A DNA stretch of 9,545 nucleotides from Desulfotignum sp. (GTDB taxonomy: Bacteria; Desulfobacterota; Desulfobacteria; Desulfobacterales; Desulfobacteraceae), in the NCBI GenBank assembly GCA_011390695.1, contig JAABRW010000428.1, forward strand, positions 1 through 9,545, read 5' to 3'. The position numbers were made by a program, and so were the translations under genes. The notes below the pieces were generated by a model. It saw only the letters and a program-made list of their open reading frames with translations, was not told where the DNA came from and made no database searches. Each line of letters begins with the position of its first letter. Position 1 is the first letter of the stretch. Shown in pieces: positions 1 to 6,956 of the stretch.

Positions 1-45
1 TTCAGAAGGTGTCATGGCTCAGATGTTTTTTCCATTCTAGGGAGA

Positions 46-101
46 TCTGATATCAGACGCTCCGGATGATTAAATCCGGAGCGCCCGATACTTAAGGTAT
101 C
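46..101. repeat. Hairpin cluster after the amino-acid-binding protein gene
   Basis: A perfect 10-bp inverted repeat (arms 58-67 and 74-83, GC-rich, 6-base loop) sits about 45 bases past the stop codon of the minus-strand binding-protein gene. It is flanked by a perfect 12-bp palindrome (46-57) and a 5-bp stem with a 5-base loop (87-101). In the minus direction no T-tract follows the main stem, so it is not a textbook intrinsic terminator. Hairpins after the binding-protein gene of ABC operons often stabilise that transcript or reduce read-through into the permease genes. That role here is inference, because the next genes lie outside the window. Confidence 0.5.
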
Positions 102-127
102 TTTTAGGGTTCGGGTCGGAAAAAAGT

Positions 128-1141
128 CTACCTGATGGGAGAAGCGTACATCTGTCCACCATCGGTCCACAGAGCGTTCAGGCCTCTGGGGATGCCCAGG
201 GGGGTATCAGGACCGACATTTCTTTCAAATATTTCCCCGTAGTTGCCCACCTGTTTGACAATGTTGTAGGCCCAGTTATTGTCCAGACCCAGCATTTGGC
301 CCATCCCCGGAGTAACACCCAAAAAGCGTTTGATTCCCGGGTTTTCCGATTTGAGCATGTCATCCACATTCTGGGAGGTGATACCCAGTTCTTCCGCTTC
401 GATCAACGCCATCATGGTCCAGTTGACAATATCGAACCATTGATCATCTCCATGCCGGACCACCGGGGCCAGCGGTTCTTTGGAAATGACTTCCGGCAGC
501 AGCATATAATCTTCGGGATTGGGTGCCACTGACCGGTTGCCTGCCAGCTGGGACATGTCAGACGTCAATGCATCGCAACGACCGGCAAAAAAAGCTTTGT
601 TCAGCTCAGCGGTATTTTCAATGACCACGGGAGACCATTTCATGCCGTTGGCCCGGAAAAAATCAGCGGCATTCATTTCCGTTGTAGTGCCGGGAAGGAC
701 ACAGACGGTGGCGCCGTCCAGTTCTTTGGCGCTTTTGATACCCAATGCTTTGGGAACCAGAAATCCCTGGCCGTCATAGTAGTTGGGCTGAACAAAATTC
801 AAGCCGGACTGGGTTTCCCTGGACAGGGTCTGGGTGGTGTTCCTGCACAGCACATCAATCTCTTTGGACTGAAGGGCCGGCAGTCGCTGAACCGCTGTCA
901 GGGCCGTGAATTTGACTTTGGACGCATCGCCGAATACCGCTGCGGCAATGGCTTTGGCCGTGTCCACATCCAGACCTTTCATTTCGCCCTTTTCATCGGG
1001 CATGCCAAATCCGAACAAGCTGCCGTTGATGCCGACATCAACATAGCCCTTGGCTTTGACATCATCCAGGGTACCGGCCATGGCCATGGCAGACATGGCA
1101 AGAATGCTGATACACGCAACGACCATTTTAAGTGGTTTCAT
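128..1141 (-). CDS. aapJ: General L-amino-acid ABC transporter periplasmic binding protein (AapJ/BztA family)
   Basis: This is the periplasmic solute-binding subunit of a polar amino-acid ABC importer; the Aap/Bzt family typically carries glutamate, glutamine, aspartate and other L-amino acids. The 337-residue length matches the family (about 340). Residues 1-22 form a Sec signal peptide (Lys2 and Lys5, a hydrophobic core, likely cleavage after AMA22). The mature protein starts with the typical TLDDVKAKG stretch. Family landmarks are GLDVDTAKAIAAAVFGD near 57-72, the ligand-site region CRNTTQTLSRE near 99-109, and LPGTTTE near 149-155. The ATG at 1141 has a strong AGGAGG Shine-Dalgarno (plus-strand cctcct at 1151-1156). 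Permease and ATPase partners (aapQ, aapM, aapP) would be expected to the left, outside the window. The exact substrate cannot be read from sequence; the symbol follows the family and orthology is not proven. Confidence 0.9.
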   Translation of the reverse strand: MKPLKMVVACISILAMSAMAMAGTLDDVKAKGYVDVGINGSLFGFGMPDEKGEMKGLDVDTAKAIAAAVFGDASKVKFTALTAVQRLPALQSKEIDVLCRNTTQTLSRETQSGLNFVQPNYYDGQGFLVPKALGIKSAKELDGATVCVLPGTTTEMNAADFFRANGMKWSPVVIENTAELNKAFFAGRCDALTSDMSQLAGNRSVAPNPEDYMLLPEVISKEPLAPVVRHGDDQWFDIVNWTMMALIEAEELGITSQNVDDMLKSENPGIKRFLGVTPGMGQMLGLDNNWAYNIVKQVGNYGEIFERNVGPDTPLGIPRGLNALWTDGGQMYASPIR

Positions 1142-1211
1142 GAATCCTTTCCTCCTGTGGTTTAAAGTTTACTTCATTAACGTGGGGGTGAATACGAAAT
1201 TACCATTCCAT

Positions 1212-1239
1212 GTATTAGCACACCCCGGTAAATTATCAA
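1212..1239 (-). promoter_or_regulatory. Candidate sigma-70-type promoter for the amino-acid-binding protein gene
   Basis: On the minus strand there is a TTGATA -35 box (plus 1234-1239), a 16-base spacer, and a TAATAC -10 box (plus 1212-1217) preceded by TGC, which gives an extended -10. It would start a transcript with a leader of about 65 bases before the ATG at 1141. The -35 matches consensus at 5 of 6 positions. The -10 alone is weak (3 of 6) and leans on the TGn extension. Confidence 0.45.
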
Positions 1240-1347
1240 GATTTTTTTCGGTTATTTCTGGTTATTATCCAGTCGATCCGGGTAAAAAATTTGGTACACT
1301 ACCGCATTTGTATTGAAGACAGCACAAAAAAAGCGTAAAGTACCTGC

Positions 1348-2007
1348 ATGAAAAATCCATTGAAACTGTTCAGAGAGCCGGTCAACGCATTGTCTCATAT
1401 GGCGGGCAGTCTGGCATCCATTGCCGGCCTGACGTTGATGGTGGTCATGGCCGCTGTCAAGGCCGATGCCTGGCATGTGGTGTCTTTTGCCATTTTCGGG
1501 ACCACGCTGGTATTCATGTATACAGCCAGCTTTCTTTACCACGGCCTGCAATTGTCAGCCAAAACGCTGGCCATTTTTCGCCGCATCGACCATATCATGA
1601 TTTTCATGGTCATTGCCGGATCATATACGCCTTTGTGCCTGGTTCCGCTGCGGGGACCCTGGGGATGGTCGCTGTTCGGCATCATCTGGGGATTTGCTGC
1701 GGTGGGAATCGTGCTGAAGCTGTTCTGGATGAATATTCCCCGCTGGATCTCCACGTTGATCTACCTGGGTATGGGGTGGCTGTGCATGGTGGCCATCTAT
1801 CCGCTGGTACAAATTCTGGAACCAGCTCCGCTGTTATGGCTGGCCCTGGGTGGTTTGTTTTACAGTCTCGGAGCCCTGGTGTATGTCTTCAAAAAACCGG
1901 ATCCGTTTCCAAAGGTGTTCGGGTTCCATGAAATCTGGCATATCTGTGTGCTGCTGGGCAGTGCCTGTCATTTCTGGCTGGTTTTCGGTTATCTGACATA
2001 TCTGTGA
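1348..2007 (+). CDS. Hemolysin III / YqfA-like PAQR-superfamily membrane protein
   Basis: This is a 219-residue polytopic inner-membrane protein with about seven hydrophobic segments and the conserved polar residues of the hemolysin III (TrhA/YqfA) branch of the PAQR superfamily. Visible motifs are SFLYH ending at H65, the D81-H82 pair in RRIDHIMIFMVIAGSYTP (78-95), and the C-terminal HEIWH-ICVLLGSACH block with H194, H198 and H208. In PAQR proteins the equivalent Asp and His residues bind a metal, probably zinc, inside the membrane bundle. Bacterial members have been linked to membrane energetics and lipid homeostasis; the hemolysin name is historical and should not be read as toxin activity. 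The start follows family N-termini (short basic MKNPLKLFREPVN), but its Shine-Dalgarno is weak and I saw no convincing promoter in the 1142-1347 spacer. The NUDIX gene follows after 58 bases on the same strand. Confidence 0.88.
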   Translation: MKNPLKLFREPVNALSHMAGSLASIAGLTLMVVMAAVKADAWHVVSFAIFGTTLVFMYTASFLYHGLQLSAKTLAIFRRIDHIMIFMVIAGSYTPLCLVPLRGPWGWSLFGIIWGFAAVGIVLKLFWMNIPRWISTLIYLGMGWLCMVAIYPLVQILEPAPLLWLALGGLFYSLGALVYVFKKPDPFPKVFGFHEIWHICVLLGSACHFWLVFGYLTYL

Positions 2008-2053
2008 TCTGTCTGTTTTCGGACAATCAAATCATCATATGGTACAGGTTAAT

Positions 2054-2059
2054 GAGGAG
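2054..2059 (+). promoter_or_regulatory. Ribosome binding site that decides the NUDIX gene start
   Basis: GAGGAG lies 6 bases before the ATG at 2066. It falls inside the reading frame if the upstream in-frame ATG at 2039 is used, and that ATG has no comparable site. This favours 2066 as the true start and makes the nine extra N-terminal residues of the longer version an artefact. Confidence 0.75.
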
Positions 2060-2065
2060 TGTTTC

Positions 2066-2641
2066 ATGAAGATTCATCAGATTCAGAAATTAACCGATAT
2101 GCATCATTTGAACCTGTTTTCCCTGACATATCAGGACCGGGTGGGCAAAGACAAAACCTGGACATTCGCCTCCCGGTCCGGCCCGAAAAATTTTGAAGAA
2201 ACAACCCTGGATCGACCGGATGCCGTGGTGATCGTTCCCTATCATGTCAAAGAACAGCGCCTGGTGATCATCAAGGAATTCCGGGTGGTGCTGGGGGGGT
2301 ATCAATACGGGTTTCCCGCCGGTTTGCTGGATCCGGGGGAAAGCGTGGTTACGGCCGGTCAGCGGGAATTGTTCGAAGAAACCGGCCTGCGTTTGACAAA
2401 GGTGCTGGCGCAGAGCCCTGCGGTTTTTTCCTCCTCAGGCATGACGGATGAATCCGTCAGTCTGTTATACGCGGAATGCGACGGGGTTCCTTCCAGCGAC
2501 CATATTGAGGATTCTGAAGATATTCAGGTGATTCTGCTTACCCCGCAGTCGGCTAAACAGCTGTTGGATACGCCTGACATCCGGTTTGACGTGAAAACCT
2601 GGGTTGTGCTGAAACAGTTTGCGGCCCACGGAATCATTTAA
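2066..2641 (+). CDS. NUDIX hydrolase, ADP-ribose pyrophosphatase type
   Basis: The 191-residue cytosolic protein has a perfect NUDIX box at about 86-108: G86, five residues, E92, seven residues, R100-E101-L-F-E104-E105-T-G107-L108. The two glutamates of the REXXEE core coordinate the catalytic Mg2+. The preceding YGFPAGLLDPGE stretch (81-92) is typical of ADP-ribose pyrophosphatases (NudF/ADPRase-like), which cleave ADP-ribose to AMP and ribose 5-phosphate. Substrate choice within NUDIX enzymes is not reliably read from sequence, so sugar-nucleotide or other dinucleotide substrates stay possible. I chose the ATG at 2066 because of its GAGGAG site; an in-frame ATG at 2039 would add nine residues. 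The gene sits 58 bases after the hemolysin III gene and 11 bases before the M48 protease gene, so the three probably share a transcript, although their roles show no obvious common pathway. Confidence 0.9.
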   Translation: MKIHQIQKLTDMHHLNLFSLTYQDRVGKDKTWTFASRSGPKNFEETTLDRPDAVVIVPYHVKEQRLVIIKEFRVVLGGYQYGFPAGLLDPGESVVTAGQRELFEETGLRLTKVLAQSPAVFSSSGMTDESVSLLYAECDGVPSSDHIEDSEDIQVILLTPQSAKQLLDTPDIRFDVKTWVVLKQFAAHGII

Positions 2642-2652
2642 GAGATCCCATC

Positions 2653-4482
2653 GTGTTTTCCACAATCATATATTTTCTGGTGGCGTTGATCATTTATGCG
2701 ACATCGGAACTGTTTGGTGTCAATGAGCCAGGGACATCGCCCGGATGGCTCCAGAGCCTGGTGCTGGGCATCGGTTTTTTTCTGATCTGCCGGTTGAGTT
2801 TCCGGCGTATATTGAACGCTGCTAAAAAATCTGTCACCTTTCAGGAGGACCGGGCGGTTTCCAGCACCATATCCCGTTTATCTGTGCTCGCTTTACTGGT
2901 GTTTGCCGTTAATATTTATGTGTTTCGCCTCAATACGGCATTTTCTCATGTTCAATTGTTTCAAAAGGTTCCCACGCTGGAAGCGTTGCTGTTTTTAGGA
3001 TTGTTTGTTTCATACCTGGTCATGGTCTGGCATGCGGCCTATCCGGTTCAAAAACATTTGTTTTCCCGGCCGGTTTCCTGTAAACAATACATTTTTTCCC
3101 AGTTGTCGTTTGCTTTGCCGACATTGCTTCCCTGGCTGTGCCTGTCTTTGTTTGTGGATCTGATCCGGTTCATTGCGTATCCCCCGCTGGATGATCTGAT
3201 GACCGGTCCGGCCGGTGAAATGATCATTATTATGGTATTCATGGCCGGGATTGCGGTATTCGGCCCGGTGTTCATCAAAACAATTTGGCAATGCCGGCCC
3301 ATGGAAAAAGGGCCTGGCAGATCCCGGATCGAGGCGGTCTGTCATATGGCCGGATTGCGGTATGCCGATATTTTGATATGGGATCTGTTTGCCGGCAGTA
3401 TGATCACGGCCGGCGTCATGGGGCTGGTGGGAAAATTCAGATATATCCTGGTGACCCCGGCCCTGCTCGGTTCTCTGGATGATGAGGAGCTGGCTGCGGT
3501 CATTCTTCACGAAATCGGTCATGTCAAGCACGGGCACATGCTGTATTATCTGGTTTTTTTTGCCGGATTCATCGCCTGTAACGCGGTCTTGTATGACCCC
3601 TTGATGCTTCTGGTTCTGGCAGGGGCGACCTATTTCCCGAAGGCTGTTTTGTCAGGAATAGACATATCTCAGGTTCATTCGGTGCTGATGGGTGCGATTC
3701 TTATCTGTTTTTTTATCGTATATTTCCGTTTCGTGTTCGGATTTTTCATGCGAAACTTTGAACGCCAGGCCGATCTTTATCTGTTCCGATTCTTTCCCAA
3801 TGCCTTTCCCTTGATCCGGACATTTTATAAAATCGGCGCCATCAGCCGACAGGATATGGAACGTCCCAACTGGCATCACTTCAGCATTGGACAGCGCATC
3901 CGGTTTCTGGAAAAATGCCAGGAGAACAGCGCGTTGATTGCGCATCATCACCGCCGGGTCCGGCGCATGATCGGTGTTGCCGTGATCGGGTTGATCAGTG
4001 TCATCGGGTTCGGATATCACCTGTCTTATGGTCAATTCAAGCCTGTGCTTGACAATTTTATTACCGGTCGGCTGGTGTTTGAGCAATTAAAGATGGATCC
4101 TGAAAATGCGGATCTGCATGTGATTGCCGGAGATTTTCACTATGCGTCACAGAATTTTATCCAGGCAATCGCCGCTTACGAATCCGCCATTGGTATCAAC
4201 TCAAATCATGTCCATGCCCTCAATAATCTGGCCTGGCTTTTGGCGACATGCCCGGTAACGGAAATTCAGGACCCGGATCGTGCGCTGAATCTGGCCGGCC
4301 GGGCCGTGGCCCTGGCACCCCAGTCGCCGTTTGTGCTGGATACCTATGCGGAAGCCCTGTTTGCCAACCACCGTGTGGCTGAAGCAGTATCAGCCGCTCG
4401 AAAAGCCCTTGAGCTGGCCCGGGACCGGCAAAATTATTATCAGAATCAGGTCCGGCGGTTTCAGCGGCACATTGAACCCTGA
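2653..4482 (+). CDS. Membrane-embedded M48-family zinc metalloprotease with C-terminal TPR region
   Basis: The 609-residue integral membrane protein carries the zinc-protease motif HEIGH at 286-290 (H286 and H290 as ligands, E287 as base). The third ligand is probably E370 in RNFERQAD (367-374), matching the ExxAD element of M48 (HtpX/Ste24-like) peptidases. The WHHFSIGQRIRFLEK stretch near 407-421 is another M48 landmark. About six hydrophobic segments precede the active site (roughly 3-20, 32-48, 77-92, 110-127, 150-172, 189-210), two follow it (about 297-325 and 343-365), and one more lies at 438-456. Residues about 485-592 form two to three TPR-like repeats (for example AIAAYESAIGINSN and LNLAGRAVALAPQS), which usually bind partner proteins. 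The likely role is membrane-protein quality control or processing of a specific target. The start is GTG, with a partial AAGAGA ribosome site overlapping the upstream NUDIX stop region, which suggests translational coupling. Confidence 0.87.
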   Translation: MFSTIIYFLVALIIYATSELFGVNEPGTSPGWLQSLVLGIGFFLICRLSFRRILNAAKKSVTFQEDRAVSSTISRLSVLALLVFAVNIYVFRLNTAFSHVQLFQKVPTLEALLFLGLFVSYLVMVWHAAYPVQKHLFSRPVSCKQYIFSQLSFALPTLLPWLCLSLFVDLIRFIAYPPLDDLMTGPAGEMIIIMVFMAGIAVFGPVFIKTIWQCRPMEKGPGRSRIEAVCHMAGLRYADILIWDLFAGSMITAGVMGLVGKFRYILVTPALLGSLDDEELAAVILHEIGHVKHGHMLYYLVFFAGFIACNAVLYDPLMLLVLAGATYFPKAVLSGIDISQVHSVLMGAILICFFIVYFRFVFGFFMRNFERQADLYLFRFFPNAFPLIRTFYKIGAISRQDMERPNWHHFSIGQRIRFLEKCQENSALIAHHHRRVRRMIGVAVIGLISVIGFGYHLSYGQFKPVLDNFITGRLVFEQLKMDPENADLHVIAGDFHYASQNFIQAIAAYESAIGINSNHVHALNNLAWLLATCPVTEIQDPDRALNLAGRAVALAPQSPFVLDTYAEALFANHRVAEAVSAARKALELARDRQNYYQNQVRRFQRHIEP

Positions 4483-4505
4483 AAGATAAAACATATCCGG
4501 ATGAA

Positions 4506-4976
4506 TCAATGGGTTCTGGCGGACAGGAACTCTTCAATGCCCTTGTGCATGGTTTTAACGGCCAGCTGGATGCAATGGTGTTTTTTTTCCGGAATGTTTT
4601 CAAGCCGTTTAAACACATCTCCGTCATTGATGGTCAATGCCTTGTCAAGGGGTTGACCTTTGATCAGATCCACCACGGCCATGGCAGCGGATATGGCGCC
4701 GGCACAACCAGTGATCTCATACCGGACATCCTGAATGATGTTGTGCTCATCCACCTTTAGATAAATTTTCATGATATCACCGCAGGAGCCGATTTTTTCT
4801 GATATCTGGCTGGCGTCCAGGAGATGACCCATATATTTTTTTTCAATAAAGTAATTGATGGCCGGTTCTGCATATCCGGCTTCAGACAGCATTTTTCGCT
4901 GGGAGGTGATGGTGTCGATTTCCGTTGTCACTGGTGTTTCCTTACTGGTTTCGGGCTCAAGAGACATTGAATGCAT
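4506..4976 (-). CDS. IscU/NifU-N-like iron-sulfur cluster assembly scaffold
   Basis: This is a stand-alone scaffold of about 156 residues that would assemble [2Fe-2S] or [4Fe-4S] clusters for transfer to target proteins. Counting from the GTG at 4979, the three conserved cysteines are all present: C66 in GSCGD (with D68), C92 in TGCAGA, and C136 in KKHHCIQLA (with H135). This is the IscU pattern of Cys, Asp, Cys, His-Cys. The cysteine-desulfurase-binding LPPVK motif of classical IscU is not evident, and no iscS/nifS gene is nearby. About 30 polar residues precede the conserved core. The start is uncertain: GTG 4979 and ATG 4976 are adjacent, ATG 4967 is in frame, and none has a strong Shine-Dalgarno. 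The gene converges on the M48 protease gene with 23 bases between and has its own good promoter. It could also be a Fe-S carrier for one dedicated enzyme. Confidence 0.83.
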   Translation of the reverse strand: MHSMSLEPETSKETPVTTEIDTITSQRKMLSEAGYAEPAINYFIEKKYMGHLLDASQISEKIGSCGDIMKIYLKVDEHNIIQDVRYEITGCAGAISAAMAVVDLIKGQPLDKALTINDGDVFKRLENIPEKKHHCIQLAVKTMHKGIEEFLSARTH

Positions 4977-4978
4977 CA

Positions 4979-4989
4979 CCGACTGTCGG
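4979..4989 (-). repeat. Small inverted repeat at the start of the scaffold gene
   Basis: A 5-bp dyad (ccgac, one-base gap, gtcgg) abuts the GTG/ATG start of the iron-sulfur scaffold gene, about 40-50 bases downstream of its predicted promoter. It could be an operator half-site pair or could affect ribosome access, but it is short enough to occur by chance. Confidence 0.25.
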
Positions 4990-5037
4990 AAAATCCATTT
5001 GCATGTCGAACCTGAGCGTATTCAAGTTACGGCACAT

Positions 5038-5065
5038 AAAATAACGGAATTCTGATTGATGTCAA
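5038..5065 (-). promoter_or_regulatory. Sigma-70-type promoter for the iron-sulfur scaffold gene
   Basis: On the minus strand a perfect TTGACA -35 box (plus 5060-5065) is followed after 16 bases by TATTTT (plus 5038-5043), which matches the -10 consensus at 4 of 6 positions. The predicted transcript start near 5030 gives a leader of about 50 bases before the scaffold gene. Confidence 0.6.
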
Positions 5066-5188
5066 GGAAAATGCCGGTCATTGGAAAAACAATGGAAAAT
5101 AACACTTGTGAATTGAACCAGTTATGATATGGTAAAAAAGATTATTTCACCACTGACGGACCACACAAAGCCGATATCCCGACAAGGG

Positions 5189-5218
5189 TTGACCGGGCGT
5201 TATATAGACGTTGATTAT
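5189..5218 (+). promoter_or_regulatory. Candidate promoter for khpA
   Basis: TTGACC (5189-5194, 5 of 6 matches to -35) and GATTAT (5213-5218, 4 of 6 matches to -10) are separated by 18 bases. They lie about 33 bases before the start codon, leaving a short leader that contains the AAGGAG ribosome site at 5237-5242. I saw no other element in the rest of the 271-base divergent spacer (4980-5250) that reads better on the plus strand. Confidence 0.4.
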
Positions 5219-5250
5219 CATTTTGGTATACAGAAAAAGGAGACCCCGTC

Positions 5251-5481
5251 ATGAAAGAGTTAATCAAGTACATTGCACAGTCTTTGGTCGATGATCCTGA
5301 TCAGGTGGATGTCCAGGAAATAAAGGCGCAGCAGACCCTTGTTCTGGAGCTTAGGGTGGCAAAAGAAGATCTTGGAAAAGTCATCGGCAAAAAAGGCAGA
5401 ACCGCCCAGGCCATGCGGACCATTCTTTCGTGCGCTTCCGCCAAGGAACAGAAGCGGGTCATTCTGGAAATCGTGGAATAG
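5251..5481 (+). CDS. khpA: KhpA-type single KH-domain RNA-binding protein
   Basis: This 76-residue cytosolic protein is essentially one KH domain. The nucleic-acid-binding GxxG loop is GKKG, within LGKVIGKKGRTAQAMRTI (about 41-58), and the N-terminal start MKELIKYIAQSLVDDPDQV is the usual one for the family. KhpA (YlqC) pairs with KhpB (Jag/EloR) in many bacteria and binds small RNAs and mRNAs affecting cell division and envelope growth. The start ATG at 5251 follows AAGGAG at 5237-5242. In many genomes khpA lies between rpsP and rimM; here it stands alone between an iron-sulfur scaffold gene and a convergent response regulator, with no ribosomal gene visible. Family assignment is secure; function in this organism is by analogy. 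Confidence 0.92.
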   Translation: MKELIKYIAQSLVDDPDQVDVQEIKAQQTLVLELRVAKEDLGKVIGKKGRTAQAMRTILSCASAKEQKRVILEIVE

Positions 5482-5509
5482 TCCGGCTTATAAAATTCGG
5501 TCAGCATCA

Positions 5510-5532
5510 GGGCCTGTGAAAAAAACAGGTCC
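5510..5532. terminator. Weak hairpin between convergent khpA and response regulator genes
   Basis: Eight-base arms (5510-5517 and 5525-5532) pair with one G-U and enclose an A-rich 7-base loop, about 28 bases past the khpA stop. No T-tract follows on either strand, so intrinsic termination is only a possibility. Its position between convergent genes is the main argument for it. Confidence 0.3.
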
Positions 5533-5585
5533 AGCGGTCACGCGATATGTTTTGTACCCTTTTGGAGAGTTCTTCAAAAAGCGGT

Positions 5586-6944
5586 TTAGTTTTCTGCCGT
5601 GAAAATTTTAAGTTTTCGCCATAATGCCGCGCGGCTGATGCCTAAAATTTCAGCTGCCTTTGACCGGTTGCCCCGGGTCAGCTCAACCGCCTTAAGGATA
5701 TGTTTTTTTTCCAGTTCACTGAGGGTTTCAAATGGACCGTCATTTTTCGCGGGGGCAGACTGGTTTTTTTTCTTAAACCGATCGGGCAGATGGATCATTT
5801 CTATCGAGGCGGTGTCCGTTAGAATGACTGCGCGTTCGATAATATGTCTGAGTTCCCGGACATTGCCGGGAAAAAGGTAGGCCATGAAAATGGAAAGCAC
5901 CTCTTCTGAAAATGATTCAACATTTTTTTTAAATTCTTTATTCAGCTGGGCTAAAAAATAGCGGCATAATGGAAAGATATCATCCCGGCGCTCCCGAAGC
6001 GGCGGGATGTTTATTGATATGGCATTCAGTCTCTGATAAAGGTTTTTGTTGAATTTATTATTTTCGACCCGTTGTTTAAGGTCCTGGTGGGTTGCAATAA
6101 TAAACCGGATATCCCTCAATGATTCTGCTGAATCCTGAGATTGCGTCGACAAGGTATCTTCCAGCAATGTGAGCATATCCTGCTGGGTCTGTTCCGGCAT
6201 GGTTTCGAAATGATCCAGGAAGATGGTTCCAATGTATCGCAAATTTTTTGATTCTTCACCGACTGAACCAGGATACCAGCCCGATCCTTCAAGAGAGCCC
6301 AAAAGTTCTGTGAAATTAAAATCATCACTGAAACAGCCACAGTTAAAAGCCAGAAATCGCTGGTCTTTACGGTGGCTTGATCTGTGGATCACCCTTGCAG
6401 CCAGTTCTTTTCCCGTTCCCTGCTCCCCCCGAATCATGATGGTACAGTCCATTTCCGACAGGCGATCAATATCTTTGCGCAGCCGCTGCATGCCGGGGGT
6501 CTCCCCGATTATTTTCGGCAGATCCCCGGATCTTCTGCCGGCGGGATCAATCAACTCTTTTGAAGGTAACTGTTTTGTGCTCTTGGCGCTGAATCCTTTG
6601 ATCAAATCCCACAAATCACTCATAGAATCTTTTTCAAAATACTCTGAGCCCGAAATTTTGGTTTTTTGTCGGGTTTCCTCACTTCCATAGCCGGTCAGAA
6701 GAACCGTCTTCAGGTCAGGCGTGATCTGCTTGAGGCGGGTGATGGTAGTCAGGCCATCCATGTCCGGCATTTTTAAATCCACAATGGCCAGGTCGATTCG
6801 GGTTTTTGACACAACTTCAATGGCACGGGTGCCGGATGAGGCTTTGATGGGTTCAAAACCCAGCAGTGCAAGCCGCCGGGCCATAGAATCCAGCAGTCGT
6901 TCCTCATCATCGACCAGTAGAATTTTTATAATTCTGTTTGCCAT
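5586..6944 (-). CDS. Response regulator with receiver, degenerate sigma-54-type AAA+ and Fis-type HTH domains
   Basis: The 452-residue protein has the NtrC layout. The receiver (about 5-120) has acidic residues D12/D13, phosphoacceptor D56 in DLAIVDLKMPDMDG, T84 and K105. The AAA+ domain (about 143-372) has Walker A GEQGTGKE at 173-180. The C-terminal Fis-type helix-turn-helix (about 408-447) contains GNRSKAAEILGISRAALWRKL. Several AAA+ hallmarks are altered: the region that normally holds GAFTGA reads GSGWYPGS (220-227); Walker B is FLDH (242-245) where the family has an acidic residue after the Asp; and the first arginine of the usual FRxDLxxRL motif is missing (FNKNLYQRL, 298-306). Flanking homology (PPLRERRDDI, FPGNVREL) is intact, so this is not a frameshift. 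I infer a phosphorylation-controlled DNA-binding protein that may bind ATP but probably cannot remodel sigma-54 polymerase. It starts 12 bases after the previous gene and has no strong ribosome site, consistent with coupling. Confidence 0.88.
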   Translation of the reverse strand: MANRIIKILLVDDEERLLDSMARRLALLGFEPIKASSGTRAIEVVSKTRIDLAIVDLKMPDMDGLTTITRLKQITPDLKTVLLTGYGSEETRQKTKISGSEYFEKDSMSDLWDLIKGFSAKSTKQLPSKELIDPAGRRSGDLPKIIGETPGMQRLRKDIDRLSEMDCTIMIRGEQGTGKELAARVIHRSSHRKDQRFLAFNCGCFSDDFNFTELLGSLEGSGWYPGSVGEESKNLRYIGTIFLDHFETMPEQTQQDMLTLLEDTLSTQSQDSAESLRDIRFIIATHQDLKQRVENNKFNKNLYQRLNAISINIPPLRERRDDIFPLCRYFLAQLNKEFKKNVESFSEEVLSIFMAYLFPGNVRELRHIIERAVILTDTASIEMIHLPDRFKKKNQSAPAKNDGPFETLSELEKKHILKAVELTRGNRSKAAEILGISRAALWRKLKIFTAEN

Positions 6945-6956
6945 TATTTTTCTTTG

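Noticed and set aside
1142..1347. A plus-strand promoter for the hemolysin III gene
   Set aside because: Several TTGxxx and A/T-rich hexamers occur, but none has acceptable spacing; the short direct repeat ggttatt at 1250 and 1260 is too weak to call an operator.
2039..2065. Upstream ATG extending the NUDIX protein by nine residues
   Set aside because: The strong GAGGAG site lies inside this extension and points to the ATG at 2066; the extra residues do not look like the family N-terminus.
3010..3537. A 175-codon minus-strand open frame inside the M48 protease gene
   Set aside because: It is antisense to a gene with strong motif support, its translation shows no recognisable family, and its composition is rich in residues typical of reverse-frame shadows.
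4220..4627. A 135-codon minus-strand open frame across the end of the M48 gene and into the scaffold gene
   Set aside because: It overlaps both well-supported genes in another frame and shows no domain or ribosome site.
5510..5532. A confident intrinsic terminator between the convergent genes
   Set aside because: The stem is short with a G-U pair and no T-tract follows on either strand; it is listed only as a weak candidate.
6230..6290. Frameshift as the explanation for the missing GAFTGA motif
   Set aside because: Recognisable AAA+ sequence continues in the same frame on both sides (TELLGSLEG before, IGTIFLD after), so the change is substitution rather than a broken frame.
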